DNA from: Lachnoclostridium sp. UBA3320
GTDB taxonomy: Bacteria > Bacillota > Clostridia > Lachnospirales > Lachnospiraceae
Direction of reading: 5' to 3'
Assembly (NCBI GenBank): GCA_002361175.1
Contig: DESG01000184.1
Location: 1-11,716 of the forward strand
DNA: 11,716 nt
The position numbers were made by a program, and so were the translations under genes. This document shows, piece by piece, positions 1 to 6,233 of this stretch. Positions within the stretch are counted from its first letter, which is position 1. Each line of letters opens with the position of its first letter. The notes beneath the pieces are model-generated. The model ran no database searches. It had not been told where the DNA came from and worked only from the letters and a program-made list of their open reading frames with translations.

Positions 1-5
1 TAATT

Positions 6-20
6 CAGAGTGAAACTCTG
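6..20 (+). repeat. Short perfect hairpin near left edge
   Basis: CAGAGT (6-11) and ACTCTG (15-20) form a six-base-pair stem around the loop GAA. The following bases (TTGTTATAATT) are T-rich but not a clean U-run. It could be the terminator of a gene left of the window, but the left context is missing and the stem is short, so no function is assigned. Confidence 0.3.
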
Positions 21-92
21 TTGTTATAATTATATTATAAAAAATCAAGCAATCTGTCAATATCCATTGATTAGTAAATATTTCAAAGAATA

Positions 93-121
93 TTGCATTT
101 CAGAATTTATTATGTTACAAT
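93..121 (+). promoter_or_regulatory. Candidate sigma-A promoter with extended -10
   Basis: TTGCAT (93-98) is followed after 17 bases by TACAAT (116-121), with TG at 113-114 giving an extended -10 element. Spacing and both hexamers fit a housekeeping promoter reading right. The first intact gene downstream starts at 450, so the leader would be over 300 bases and would cross a decayed region. It may therefore be a leftover promoter, or it may drive the GNAT gene pair. No closer promoter for that pair is clear. Confidence 0.35.
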
Positions 122-124
122 AGC

Positions 125-159
125 AATAAAAAGGGCATTTGCTGGTAACAGATACCCTT
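125..159 (-). terminator. Rho-independent terminator of the decayed minus-strand gene
   Basis: Read on the minus strand, AAGGG (159-155) pairs with CCCTT (135-131). An inner CTG/CAG stem closes the loop, and TTTTTATT follows directly. There is no T-run on the plus strand, so the signal points left. It lies 33 bases after the stop of the minus-strand remnant at 192, as expected for that gene's own terminator. Confidence 0.55.
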
Positions 160-191
160 CAGGCACTACTAGTCCTATTGTATATCTAATC

Positions 192-341
192 TCAAAGCAT
201 ATGCCGCATAGTGTCAGCTTCGGGCTCCATGATTCGTAGCTGATCAAGTATTTCACCTAATAGCTTGGCTTTTCATCTTTTTTTTGGTTCTACCTCTTCT
301 CGAATAATCCTATCAAAAGTTATGGATATAGGAAATTTTAA
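192..341 (-). pseudogene. Decayed 3' end of an unidentified minus-strand gene
   Basis: One minus-strand frame reads like protein on both sides of a single in-frame TGA (273-275). Upstream of it the frame gives ISITFDRIIREEVEPKKR; downstream it gives KAKLLGEILDQLRIMEPEAD and ends at a stop at 192-194, followed by a terminator-like hairpin. The charged, helix-like composition is unlike random AT-rich sequence. The frame is closed upstream by TAG at 342-344, and no start codon with a ribosome site is visible. I read it as the truncated, mutated C-terminus of a lost gene. The family is not recognised. A chance open frame remains possible. Confidence 0.4.
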
Positions 342-345
342 CTAG

Positions 346-444
346 GTTGAATATCCAAGATGCATGACTGATAAAGAAGCTATTATTGATTTTAATAAAA
401 ATGCATTAAAAGAGGACTTTACAAATAAATATAGGAAAGGGTGA
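346..444 (+). pseudogene. Short plus-strand frame, possible gene remnant
   Basis: An open frame begins just after TAG (343-345) and ends at TGA (442-444), five bases before the next gene. Its only internal ATG (364) gives a 26-residue peptide beginning MTDKEAIIDFNKNALKEDF. That ATG has no ribosome binding site, so it is more likely the 3' remnant of a gene that once preceded the 56-residue protein in an operon than a gene itself. The composition is protein-like (charged, amphipathic). The family is not recognised; chance cannot be excluded. Confidence 0.25.
433..441 (+). promoter_or_regulatory. Ribosome binding site of the small GNAT-partner gene
   Basis: AGGAAAGGG lies eight bases before the ATG at 450. 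It supports 450 over the ATG at 446, whose frame stops after eight codons. Confidence 0.6.
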
Positions 445-449
445 TATGT

Positions 450-620
450 ATGGCAACAAAAAGTATTCTTAAAAATGTAGACATCAAAGATAAGAAACTT
501 GGCAAGTCATTAGTTATTGCACTTGAAAATGCTGCTAACAAATATGTTAAAGAAGTACAGCTAAGTAGAAGATATGAAGATGTACATGGAGAAAAACTAA
601 GGAGTATTTTAAAAAAATGA
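450..620 (+). CDS. Small basic protein, putative antitoxin of a GNAT toxin pair
   Basis: A 56-residue protein starting MATKSILKNVDIKDKKLGKS, with a good ribosome site. It is rich in Lys and has a central helix-like part (about residues 17-36) followed by a conserved-looking segment around VQLSRRYEDVHG (36-47). I see no signal peptide, membrane segment or clear helix-turn-helix. Its stop overlaps the ATG of the GNAT gene (ATGA, 617-620), so the two are translationally coupled. A small charged protein encoded directly before an acetyltransferase is the usual layout of GNAT toxin-antitoxin modules such as TacA-TacT and AtaR-AtaT. Here, however, the small protein does not show the ribbon-helix-helix pattern of TacA. 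The antitoxin role is inferred from gene order; a plain hypothetical protein is the safe alternative. Confidence 0.7.
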   Translation: MATKSILKNVDIKDKKLGKSLVIALENAANKYVKEVQLSRRYEDVHGEKLRSILKK

Positions 621-1231
621 GTGGATATATTGGTATAAATTTAATGGATATACTAAATGACAACTCCCTAGGAGAGAGTGTTGCAAAAGACGTTCTCTCC
701 TCCTTTTCTTGTCCGCTCAACCCAGATGTTGAATATTTTTTAAAACATACAGCAATAGAGTTTGCAAAACAAAGTATTTCAAGTACTTACCTCATAATGG
801 CCTCTTACAAAGAACAATACAAACTCTGTGGTTATTTTACTCTTGCTAATAAAGTATTCTGTATCTCTAAAGACAGTATGCCAAATAAAAAATGGAAACG
901 TCGTATGACTAAATTTGGACAATTCGATAAAGCAATACAACGTTATACTATTTCTGCACCACTTATTGGACAACTTGGTAAAAATTACACAGATGGGTAT
1001 GATAAATTAATTACTGGTGACGAATTACTAAAACTTGCCCTTGATAAAATAAGAACAATGCAATACATAGTAGGTGGCAAAATAGTTTATTTGGAATGTG
1101 AACAAAAAAGCAAGCTTATTGAATTTTATGAAAGAAATGGCTTTGTAAATTTTGGTACTCGTGCATTAGACAGAGATGAAACTGATAAGCTTTATGGCGA
1201 ATCACTTGTACAAATGCTTAGGTATATGTAA
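617..1231 (+). CDS. GNAT-family N-acetyltransferase, possible toxin of a TA pair
   Basis: A 204-residue soluble protein with the GNAT pattern. A beta-hairpin region (about 57-85, TYLIMASYKEQYKLCGYFTL) is followed by a lysine-rich segment (90-98). Next come the strand and acetyl-CoA-binding region APLIGQLGKNY (114-124) with a helix start at TGDELLKLALDKI (133-145). The C-terminal strand-helix VYLECEQKSKLIEFYERNGF (157-176) is the typical last part of the fold, where a conserved Tyr often serves as general acid (Y171 is a candidate). The usual R/QxxGxG/A loop is not canonical and may be split by the insert YTDGYDKLI. AGGAG lies about 12 bases before the ATG, and the start overlaps the preceding stop, so translation is probably coupled. 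GNAT toxins of this layout acetylate aminoacyl-tRNA; whether this one does is inference. A metabolic acetyltransferase is the alternative. Confidence 0.8.
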   Translation: MSGYIGINLMDILNDNSLGESVAKDVLSSFSCPLNPDVEYFLKHTAIEFAKQSISSTYLIMASYKEQYKLCGYFTLANKVFCISKDSMPNKKWKRRMTKFGQFDKAIQRYTISAPLIGQLGKNYTDGYDKLITGDELLKLALDKIRTMQYIVGGKIVYLECEQKSKLIEFYERNGFVNFGTRALDRDETDKLYGESLVQMLRYM

Positions 1232-1292
1232 AATAAACATATCCTATTTCACAGCTTTTTATATCAAGTTTATATTTTTGTTCTGGTCAATG

Positions 1293-1331
1293 AAAAAAGT
1301 ACCACAACCCTAATAATTGTGGTACTTTCTT
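1293..1331. terminator. Bidirectional rho-independent terminator
   Basis: AAAGTACCACAA (1296-1307) pairs perfectly with TTGTGGTACTTT (1317-1328) around a nine-base loop. Six A's precede the stem and TTTCTT follows, so it can end transcription from both sides. It lies between the convergent GNAT gene and the GGGtGRT/Fe-S operon. Confidence 0.85.
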
Positions 1332-1363
1332 ACCTTTCGGCAATTTTAATTCACAAGATATGT

Positions 1364-2374
1364 TTAGAACTTTCCTGCGTCCGCAGCTTCCTGTACGGCA
1401 ACAGCAACAGCAACAGTCATACCAACCATAGGATTGTTACCAGCACCGATAAGTCCCATCATTTCAACATGAGCAGGAACTGAAGATGAACCAGCAAACT
1501 GTGCATCACTGTGCATACGGCCAAGTGTGTCAGTCATACCATATGAAGCAGGGCCAGCAGCCATATTGTCAGGATGAAGTGTACGTCCTGTACCACCACC
1601 TGACGCTACAGAAAAGTATTTCTTACCCTGTTCAATACATTCTTTCTTATATGTACCTGCTACTGGATGCTGGAAACGTGTAGGATTTGTAGAGTTACCA
1701 GTAATTGATACATCTACGCCTTCTTTATGCATAATTGCAACACCTTCGCATACATCATTAGCACCATAGCAGTTTACTTTAGAACGTAAACCGTCTGAAT
1801 AAGCTTTGCGGAAGACTTCTTTTACTGTGTTTGTATAAGGGTCATACTCTGTTTCAACAAATGTAAAACCATTAATACGAGAAATAATCTGTGCAGCGTC
1901 TTTTCCAAGACCATTAAGTATAACACGGAGAGGTTTTTTACGTACTTTGTTAGCTTTCTCTGCGATACCAATAGCACCCTCAGCAGCAGCAAATGATTCA
2001 TGTCCTGCTAAGAAGCAGAAACAGTCTGTCTCTTCTTCAAGAAGCATCTTTCCTAAATTACCATGACCAAGACCTACTTTACGTGTGTCAGCAACAGAAC
2101 CAGGAATACAAAATGACTGTAAACCTTCTCCGATTGCAGCAGCAGCGTCAGCAGCACGGCGGCAGTCTTTCTTAATTGCAATAGCTGCACCTACTATATA
2201 AGCCCAACATGCATTTTCAAAACAGATTGGCTGGATAGCTTTAACTTGGTCATAAACATTAAGTCCAGCATCTTTTGTAATCTTTTCAGCCTCTTCAAGA
2301 GAAGCAATACCATAGCTATTTAATACGCTATTGATTTTATCAATTCTTCTTTCATATGATTCAAATAATGCCAT
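1364..2374 (-). CDS. GGGtGRT family protein
   Basis: A 336-residue soluble protein carrying the signature that names its family, GGGTGRT (residues 259-265), inside SVASGGGTGRTLHPDNMAAG. Other conserved-looking blocks are GLGHGNLGKM (101-110), FLAGHESFAAAEGAIG (121-136), and the glycine/alanine-rich C-terminus with HVEMMGLIGAGNNPMVGMTV (302-321). Several Cys (51, 56, 71, 89, 118, 120, 202, 209, 246) could bind metal or be redox active. The length looks complete. The start is fixed by AGGAGG ten bases upstream. It is the second gene of an operon with an Fe-S scaffold-like gene 21 bases upstream, a pairing I recall as common in Clostridia, which suggests a joint role in Fe-S or selenium/sulfur chemistry. 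The biochemical function of the family is, to my knowledge, not established. Confidence 0.92.
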   Translation of the reverse strand: MALFESYERRIDKINSVLNSYGIASLEEAEKITKDAGLNVYDQVKAIQPICFENACWAYIVGAAIAIKKDCRRAADAAAAIGEGLQSFCIPGSVADTRKVGLGHGNLGKMLLEEETDCFCFLAGHESFAAAEGAIGIAEKANKVRKKPLRVILNGLGKDAAQIISRINGFTFVETEYDPYTNTVKEVFRKAYSDGLRSKVNCYGANDVCEGVAIMHKEGVDVSITGNSTNPTRFQHPVAGTYKKECIEQGKKYFSVASGGGTGRTLHPDNMAAGPASYGMTDTLGRMHSDAQFAGSSSVPAHVEMMGLIGAGNNPMVGMTVAVAVAVQEAADAGKF

Positions 2375-2395
2375 TATTCGTTTGCCTCCTTTATA

Positions 2396-3103
2396 TTATT
2401 TTTCGATTTCCTTATCTGTTCTAGGGTCAATGAGCTTAACAGCATCAGCTACACGGCCATACTGACCACTTGCCTTTTCCCATGCTGTATTAGGGTCATC
2501 ACCCTTTTTGATGAAGTCAGTCATCTTTCCAAGGCTAACGAACTTGTAACCAATGATTAAATCATCTGCGTCCAGAGCAATCGCTGTAACATAACCTTCA
2601 GCCATCTCAAGGTAACGTGGGCCTTTCTTTAATGTTCCATACATCGTACCCACCTGAGAACGGAGTCCTTTGCCAAGGTCTTCAAGTCCAGCGCCTATAG
2701 CAAGTCCATCCTCTGAAAATGCTGACTGTGAACGTCCATACGCAATCTGTAAGAATAATTCTCTCATAGCTGTGTTGATAGCGTCACATACTAAGTCAGT
2801 GTTAAGCGCTTCTAAAATTGTGCGTCCTGGAAGAATTTCGGCAGCCATAGCTGCTGAATGCGTCATACCTGAACATCCAATAGTCTCAACTAAAGCTTCT
2901 TGGATAATGCCTTCTTTTACATTAAGTGTAAGCTTACAAGCACCCTGCTGTGGTGCACACCAGCCTATGCCATGTGTAAAACCAGAGATATCCTTTACTT
3001 CCTTTGCTTTAACCCATTTTGCTTCCTCTGGGATAGGTGCGCATCCATGAGCAACACCTTGGGCAACTGGGCACATGTTTTCTACTTCCTGTGAATAAAT
3101 CAT
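2396..3103 (-). CDS. Divergent NifU/IscU-like Fe-S cluster assembly scaffold protein
   Basis: A 235-residue protein. The start is the ATG at 3103 (MIYSQEVENM), because AAAGGAG ends seven bases upstream; the longer open frame up to 3202 would run across the promoter. The beginning resembles the MxYSxxV start of IscU/NifU. Residues 49-95 follow the IscU core: an APxxG turn, then KLTLNVKEGIIQEALVETIG and C77 in GCSGMTHSAAMAAEIL. The first canonical ligand motif (AP-A-C-G-D) is changed to APQQGAC, although Cys 49 and Cys 56 lie close by. The usual HC ligand pair near the end of the IscU domain is not evident. The protein is longer than IscU (about 130 residues); residues 130-235 carry an extra domain. 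It is probably an assembly scaffold or carrier that works with the GGGtGRT protein, but cluster binding is unproven. Confidence 0.82.
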   Translation of the reverse strand: MIYSQEVENMCPVAQGVAHGCAPIPEEAKWVKAKEVKDISGFTHGIGWCAPQQGACKLTLNVKEGIIQEALVETIGCSGMTHSAAMAAEILPGRTILEALNTDLVCDAINTAMRELFLQIAYGRSQSAFSEDGLAIGAGLEDLGKGLRSQVGTMYGTLKKGPRYLEMAEGYVTAIALDADDLIIGYKFVSLGKMTDFIKKGDDPNTAWEKASGQYGRVADAVKLIDPRTDKEIEK

Positions 3104-3110
3104 GTTCATG

Positions 3111-3117
3111 CTCCTTT
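3111..3117 (-). promoter_or_regulatory. Ribosome binding site deciding the Fe-S scaffold start
   Basis: AAAGGAG on the minus strand is seven bases before the ATG at 3103 and only one base before an in-frame ATG at 3109. The spacing favours 3103. Confidence 0.7.
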
Positions 3118-3133
3118 CAATAATGCTTTTTAT

Positions 3134-3150
3134 CTGTGGCATTGCCACAG
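3134..3150. repeat. Perfect inverted repeat in the leader of the Fe-S operon
   Basis: CTGTGGC (3134-3140) and GCCACAG (3144-3150) flank a three-base centre. On the minus strand this lies about 30 bases before the scaffold start codon, downstream of the proposed promoter, so it would be a stable hairpin in the mRNA leader or a DNA operator. There is no U-run after it on the minus strand, so it is not a standard terminator for that operon. Confidence 0.6.
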
Positions 3151-3173
3151 TTCTAATTTTATTTTCGCACAAA

Positions 3174-3202
3174 AATGTACTAAAGTCTACACCTTTTCGC
3201 AA
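3174..3202 (-). promoter_or_regulatory. Proposed promoter of the Fe-S scaffold/GGGtGRT operon
   Basis: On the minus strand TTGCGA (3202-3197) and TACATT (3179-3174) are separated by exactly 17 bases. The leader would be about 65 bases and contain the inverted repeat at 3134-3150. The octamer TTTTCGCA occurs twice (plus-strand 3162-3169 and 3194-3201), 32 bases apart, at the two edges of this promoter. Confidence 0.5.
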
Positions 3203-3219
3203 AAAAATGACATTTTTTT
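3201..3219. repeat. Perfect 19-base A/T-tract palindrome beside the promoter
   Basis: AAAAAAATG (3201-3209) and CATTTTTTT (3211-3219) are perfect inverted copies around one base. The centre is too short for an RNA hairpin, so if functional it acts as DNA, for example as an operator touching the -35 of the Fe-S promoter. In AT-rich DNA a chance origin must be considered, though nine paired bases with the TG/CA core are notable. Confidence 0.45.
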
Positions 3220-3291
3220 ATGAAAATGTTACAACTCTGCATTTTATCCAAAATCTGTCTGGGTTGTTTTTTTTTAACAGTTGTGATAGAA

Positions 3292-3297
3292 TATAAT
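3292..3297 (+). promoter_or_regulatory. -10 element of the coiled-coil/McrBC-like operon
   Basis: A perfect TATAAT lies 57 bases before the first start codon. No good -35 is present at 17 bases; that position falls in a run of nine T's (3267-3275). The promoter may be weak, activator dependent, or helped by the T-tract. Confidence 0.5.
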
Positions 3298-3340
3298 TGT
3301 TCTAGAGTAAGAATTAGCAAATGTAAAAAAGTATACAGAT

Positions 3341-3346
3341 GGAGGG
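3341..3346 (+). promoter_or_regulatory. Ribosome binding site deciding a GTG start
   Basis: GGAGGG is seven bases before GTG (3354). The upstream in-frame ATG (3339) overlaps this site and cannot use it; the nearer ATG (3352) is followed at once by a stop. GTG at 3354 is therefore preferred. Confidence 0.7.
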
Positions 3347-3353
3347 AAATTAT

Positions 3354-4286
3354 GTGAACGAATTAGAATTTGTCAAAAAATTAATTTTCTTATTAAGTGA
3401 AAGCGACAAGCGCAATATTATTAAACATGCCGTAGCAAAAGGGTTTGAAGTACATGGATTTTCCAATAAACCTTATAATGCACCCAAAAATATAATTAAT
3501 AGCAATCTTACACGTAAAAATAAGAAAAGTATAAGCAATTATTTTTTAATTTTAGATGCAATAGATAAATTCCCATTAGAGCAAGCGGAAAATAAAGAAT
3601 TGATTCAATTAGCAAAAGACTGGATTAATGACGATGAAAGACGTATTGATAAAGAAAGAGAACTGCATAAGCTTTATATGGAAGTAAATATTGAACGTAC
3701 AATAAATGATGATGTTGACACAGATAATGACAGTGAAGAAAACAACAATTATAACAGTGGAACACAAAATGAACTCGAAGAAAAAAACAATTTACTGCAA
3801 AAGAAAAATAAAGAATTAAAAGAAAAACTAAAAAGCAGTAAAATTGAATTGGACAACTTGAGAAAAGATTTGAATATATGTATTAAAGAAGAAAAAAAAC
3901 AGCTTGCAGCGATAAAAAGATTAAATCAACTTGTAGAAGAATACGACCTTAACAACAAACAACTTGAAACTAAACTTCAGGATAGTAGAAGTTATTCAAA
4001 CGAGTTACTGTCACAAGTTGAAGTATTAAACCACTATAAAGATAATGCACTTAAAATAGCGTGTTTTGTAAAAAATAGTCAGTCTATACAATTTGATGGT
4101 TACAATATAACATTTTTTGATGAATGGAATGAACAGATGATAGAAGATACAGATGTTGATGATTACAGCGAAGTTTGGTATATTCATGAAGGATTTAATT
4201 ATAATTGTTTTTTAGAAGTTAAAAAATATTTTAAATGTAGGATAAGAGAATATATGAGTATTAAAAAATTATTGAATGGAGCGTGA
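3354..4286 (+). CDS. Coiled-coil protein, first gene of an McrBC-like operon
   Basis: A 310-residue protein from GTG at 3354 (five residues longer from ATG 3339). It has three parts. Residues 1-112 are a helical N-terminal domain (NELEFVKKLIFLLSESDK...), unrecognised. Residues 118-135 are an acidic Asp/Glu/Asn linker. Residues 138-228 are a long Lys/Glu-rich coiled coil with Leu at heptad-like spacing (NELEEKNNLLQKKNKELKEK and onwards). Residues 235-310 are a compact C-terminal domain rich in aromatic residues (YNITFFDEWNEQM, YSEVWYIHEGFNYNCF). There is no signal peptide or membrane helix. The stop is ten bases before the McrB-like start and the GGAG near the end serves the next gene, so it is in the same operon. 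A role as an oligomerising adaptor or target sensor for the ATPase-nuclease pair is inference; classical McrBC has no such gene. Confidence 0.85.
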   Translation: MNELEFVKKLIFLLSESDKRNIIKHAVAKGFEVHGFSNKPYNAPKNIINSNLTRKNKKSISNYFLILDAIDKFPLEQAENKELIQLAKDWINDDERRIDKERELHKLYMEVNIERTINDDVDTDNDSEENNNYNSGTQNELEEKNNLLQKKNKELKEKLKSSKIELDNLRKDLNICIKEEKKQLAAIKRLNQLVEEYDLNNKQLETKLQDSRSYSNELLSQVEVLNHYKDNALKIACFVKNSQSIQFDGYNITFFDEWNEQMIEDTDVDDYSEVWYIHEGFNYNCFLEVKKYFKCRIREYMSIKKLLNGA

Positions 4287-4295
4287 ACCAAAAAA

Positions 4296-6233
4296 ATGAA
4301 TAATCCCAAAGACAGGCAGGCAGTTGGAATTTTAAATTGTGATTCCAATGGCAAGCCTAATGTTTTTATAAATAGAAATTCTGCTATCCAGTATATGCTT
4401 AAAGCACTTATAATACCTGCCACAAATTCTGGATTTTTTACTGGATATATGAGTTCTTTTGAAAATAATATAATAATTGAAGATTATGATAATTTAGAAG
4501 ATGACGAACGTATTAATAATTTCATAGATATGGCAAATGGAAAACTATTTATATTTTCATATCATTCATACTATAAAAACTATGAACCAGAATATCCCAA
4601 ATTGTATAACGTAAGCCTTGTTCAGGCACCAGCTTTATTTACAACAGATACATATTTTTATTCTGTTCCTGTTTTTGCTGCCACAAGTGATGAGATGACT
4701 AGTGAATGGGAAGAGGAACATAAATGGAATTTATACAGAGAATATAATAATTTAGAAGAGTTTACTCAGTTTATTATAAGTAAAAAATCACTTGGCAGGA
4801 TTTATGGATATAGTGCATATGAGTTTTGTCCTTCATTTGTGGTGTGGAAAGATAATGAAGGCAATTTATCAGCAGTAGGAAATATTATAAATAATTATTA
4901 TACAGCGTATGGTGGATTACATATTTCTAATGAAGAAAATCTTCGTATGATGGATATCGGCAGTTATATGAAATATATTATTTACAGCGTAAATATAAAC
5001 CCTACACTAATGTTTATACCATCGACTATATATAAAGAAATTGAAAGAAAAATATTAGAAAAAACAAGTACTAAATTTACGTTTTTACAAAATAATCAAT
5101 TATCTGAAGAAGAACTTATAGAAATAGACAGTTCATATCGAAATGATGAATCAATAATCAGCCTGATGAATTATTACAGTCAAAAAGATAATTTATTTTA
5201 CAGTCTTAAAGACCTTGTAAATGTACATACAGCAATAAAGTGCAGCAATCTTACTATATTGTCAGGTTTGAGCGGTACAGGAAAATCACAGCTTGTAAAT
5301 ATATATGCAAAAGCTCTTGGAATAAACAACAGCGATGATAACTGCCTACTTTTTGTACCAGTACGACCTTCGTGGAATGACGATGCAGATTTGTTAGGGT
5401 ATATGGATATAACGAATATGGTATACAGGCCTTCAAATACAGGTTTTGTAGATTTACTGGTCAATGCACAAAAAGATGAAAACCAAAATAAGCTTTTTAT
5501 AGTGTGTTTTGATGAAATGAATCTTGCACGTGTAGAACATTATTTTAGTCAGTTTCTTTCAATACTTGAACGTCCTTTAAATCAGAGAGAACTGCGTCTT
5601 TATGATAAACGATATACTAATAAATTACATAATTCAAATGAATATCCAGATAAAATTCAAATAGGTGACAATATACGTTTTATAGGCACAGTAAATATTG
5701 ATGAAACTACATATCATTTCTCAGATAAGGTTTTGGACAGAGCTAATGTGATACAGTTAGATGTTTTAAATTATTCACAACAGTGGATTAAAAAGCCATA
5801 TGCTGCATTGGAAAATACAGAAAGTTGGTCAAAAACTGAATATAACAGCCTTATTCATGAAAACACAAATTCTAATACGCAAGAGATACGTGAATTGTTA
5901 TGGGAAATACACCAACTTATAAAAAGCGCCAATGCTAAATACGGAATAGGTCCAAGAGTTGTAAAATCTATTGAGTCATATATTTGTAATTTACCAGAAA
6001 CTATAATAGATGGTTTTGATTCTAAAATAGCACTTGATTATCAGATTGTTCAGCGCATACTTACTAAAGTGCGTGGGCCAGAAAATCAGCTTGGAGAAAT
6101 ACTTAGGTATGACAGTGCAGAAAATTTTGAAAAAATTTTTAACAAATACAAAGATTTATCGGACTTTGAAAAATGCAGAAAAGAAATTGTGCAGAAACAA
6201 AAGGAGTTAGAAACTTATGGCTATTGTATCTGA
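4296..6233 (+). CDS. McrB-like AAA+ ATPase of a type IV-like restriction system
   Basis: A 645-residue protein. Residues 1-300 are an unrecognised N-terminal region in the position of the target-binding domain of McrB. The AAA+ motor follows. Walker A is GLSGTGKS (324-331), then VRPSWNDDADLLGYM (356-370), a typical McrB-clade segment. Walker B is LFIVCFDEMN (400-409) with D406 and E407. The sensor-1 region is GTVNIDETT (464-472), then LDRA (480-483) with R482 as arginine-finger candidate, and GIGPRV (550-555) in the lid. Classical McrB has an MNxxDRS-like GTPase signature here; this protein has VNIDETT, so ATP is the more likely nucleotide. It is longer than E. coli McrB (459). The GGAG at 4278-4281 is about 14 bases from ATG, an unusually long gap; no other in-frame start is possible upstream. 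It overlaps the nuclease gene by 17 bases. Predicted role: a ring motor that recognises foreign nucleic acid and drives the nuclease. Confidence 0.9.
   Translation: MNNPKDRQAVGILNCDSNGKPNVFINRNSAIQYMLKALIIPATNSGFFTGYMSSFENNIIIEDYDNLEDDERINNFIDMANGKLFIFSYHSYYKNYEPEYPKLYNVSLVQAPALFTTDTYFYSVPVFAATSDEMTSEWEEEHKWNLYREYNNLEEFTQFIISKKSLGRIYGYSAYEFCPSFVVWKDNEGNLSAVGNIINNYYTAYGGLHISNEENLRMMDIGSYMKYIIYSVNINPTLMFIPSTIYKEIERKILEKTSTKFTFLQNNQLSEEELIEIDSSYRNDESIISLMNYYSQKDNLFYSLKDLVNVHTAIKCSNLTILSGLSGTGKSQLVNIYAKALGINNSDDNCLLFVPVRPSWNDDADLLGYMDITNMVYRPSNTGFVDLLVNAQKDENQNKLFIVCFDEMNLARVEHYFSQFLSILERPLNQRELRLYDKRYTNKLHNSNEYPDKIQIGDNIRFIGTVNIDETTYHFSDKVLDRANVIQLDVLNYSQQWIKKPYAALENTESWSKTEYNSLIHENTNSNTQEIRELLWEIHQLIKSANAKYGIGPRVVKSIESYICNLPETIIDGFDSKIALDYQIVQRILTKVRGPENQLGEILRYDSAENFEKIFNKYKDLSDFEKCRKEIVQKQKELETYGYCI

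Noticed and set aside
2670..3050. 126-codon plus-strand open frame opposite the Fe-S scaffold gene
   Set aside because: It is a shadow of a well-supported gene with clear family motifs and has no ribosome site or protein-like domain pattern of its own.
3103..3202. Longer start for the Fe-S scaffold gene at 3202
   Set aside because: The extension crosses the proposed promoter and leader hairpin, and a good ribosome site marks 3103.
3102..3296. Plus-strand open frame with a hydrophobic start (MFMLLSIMLFICGI)
   Set aside because: It spans the divergent promoter region, starts inside the opposing ribosome site and has no Shine-Dalgarno; the hydrophobic part mirrors the leader hairpin sequence.
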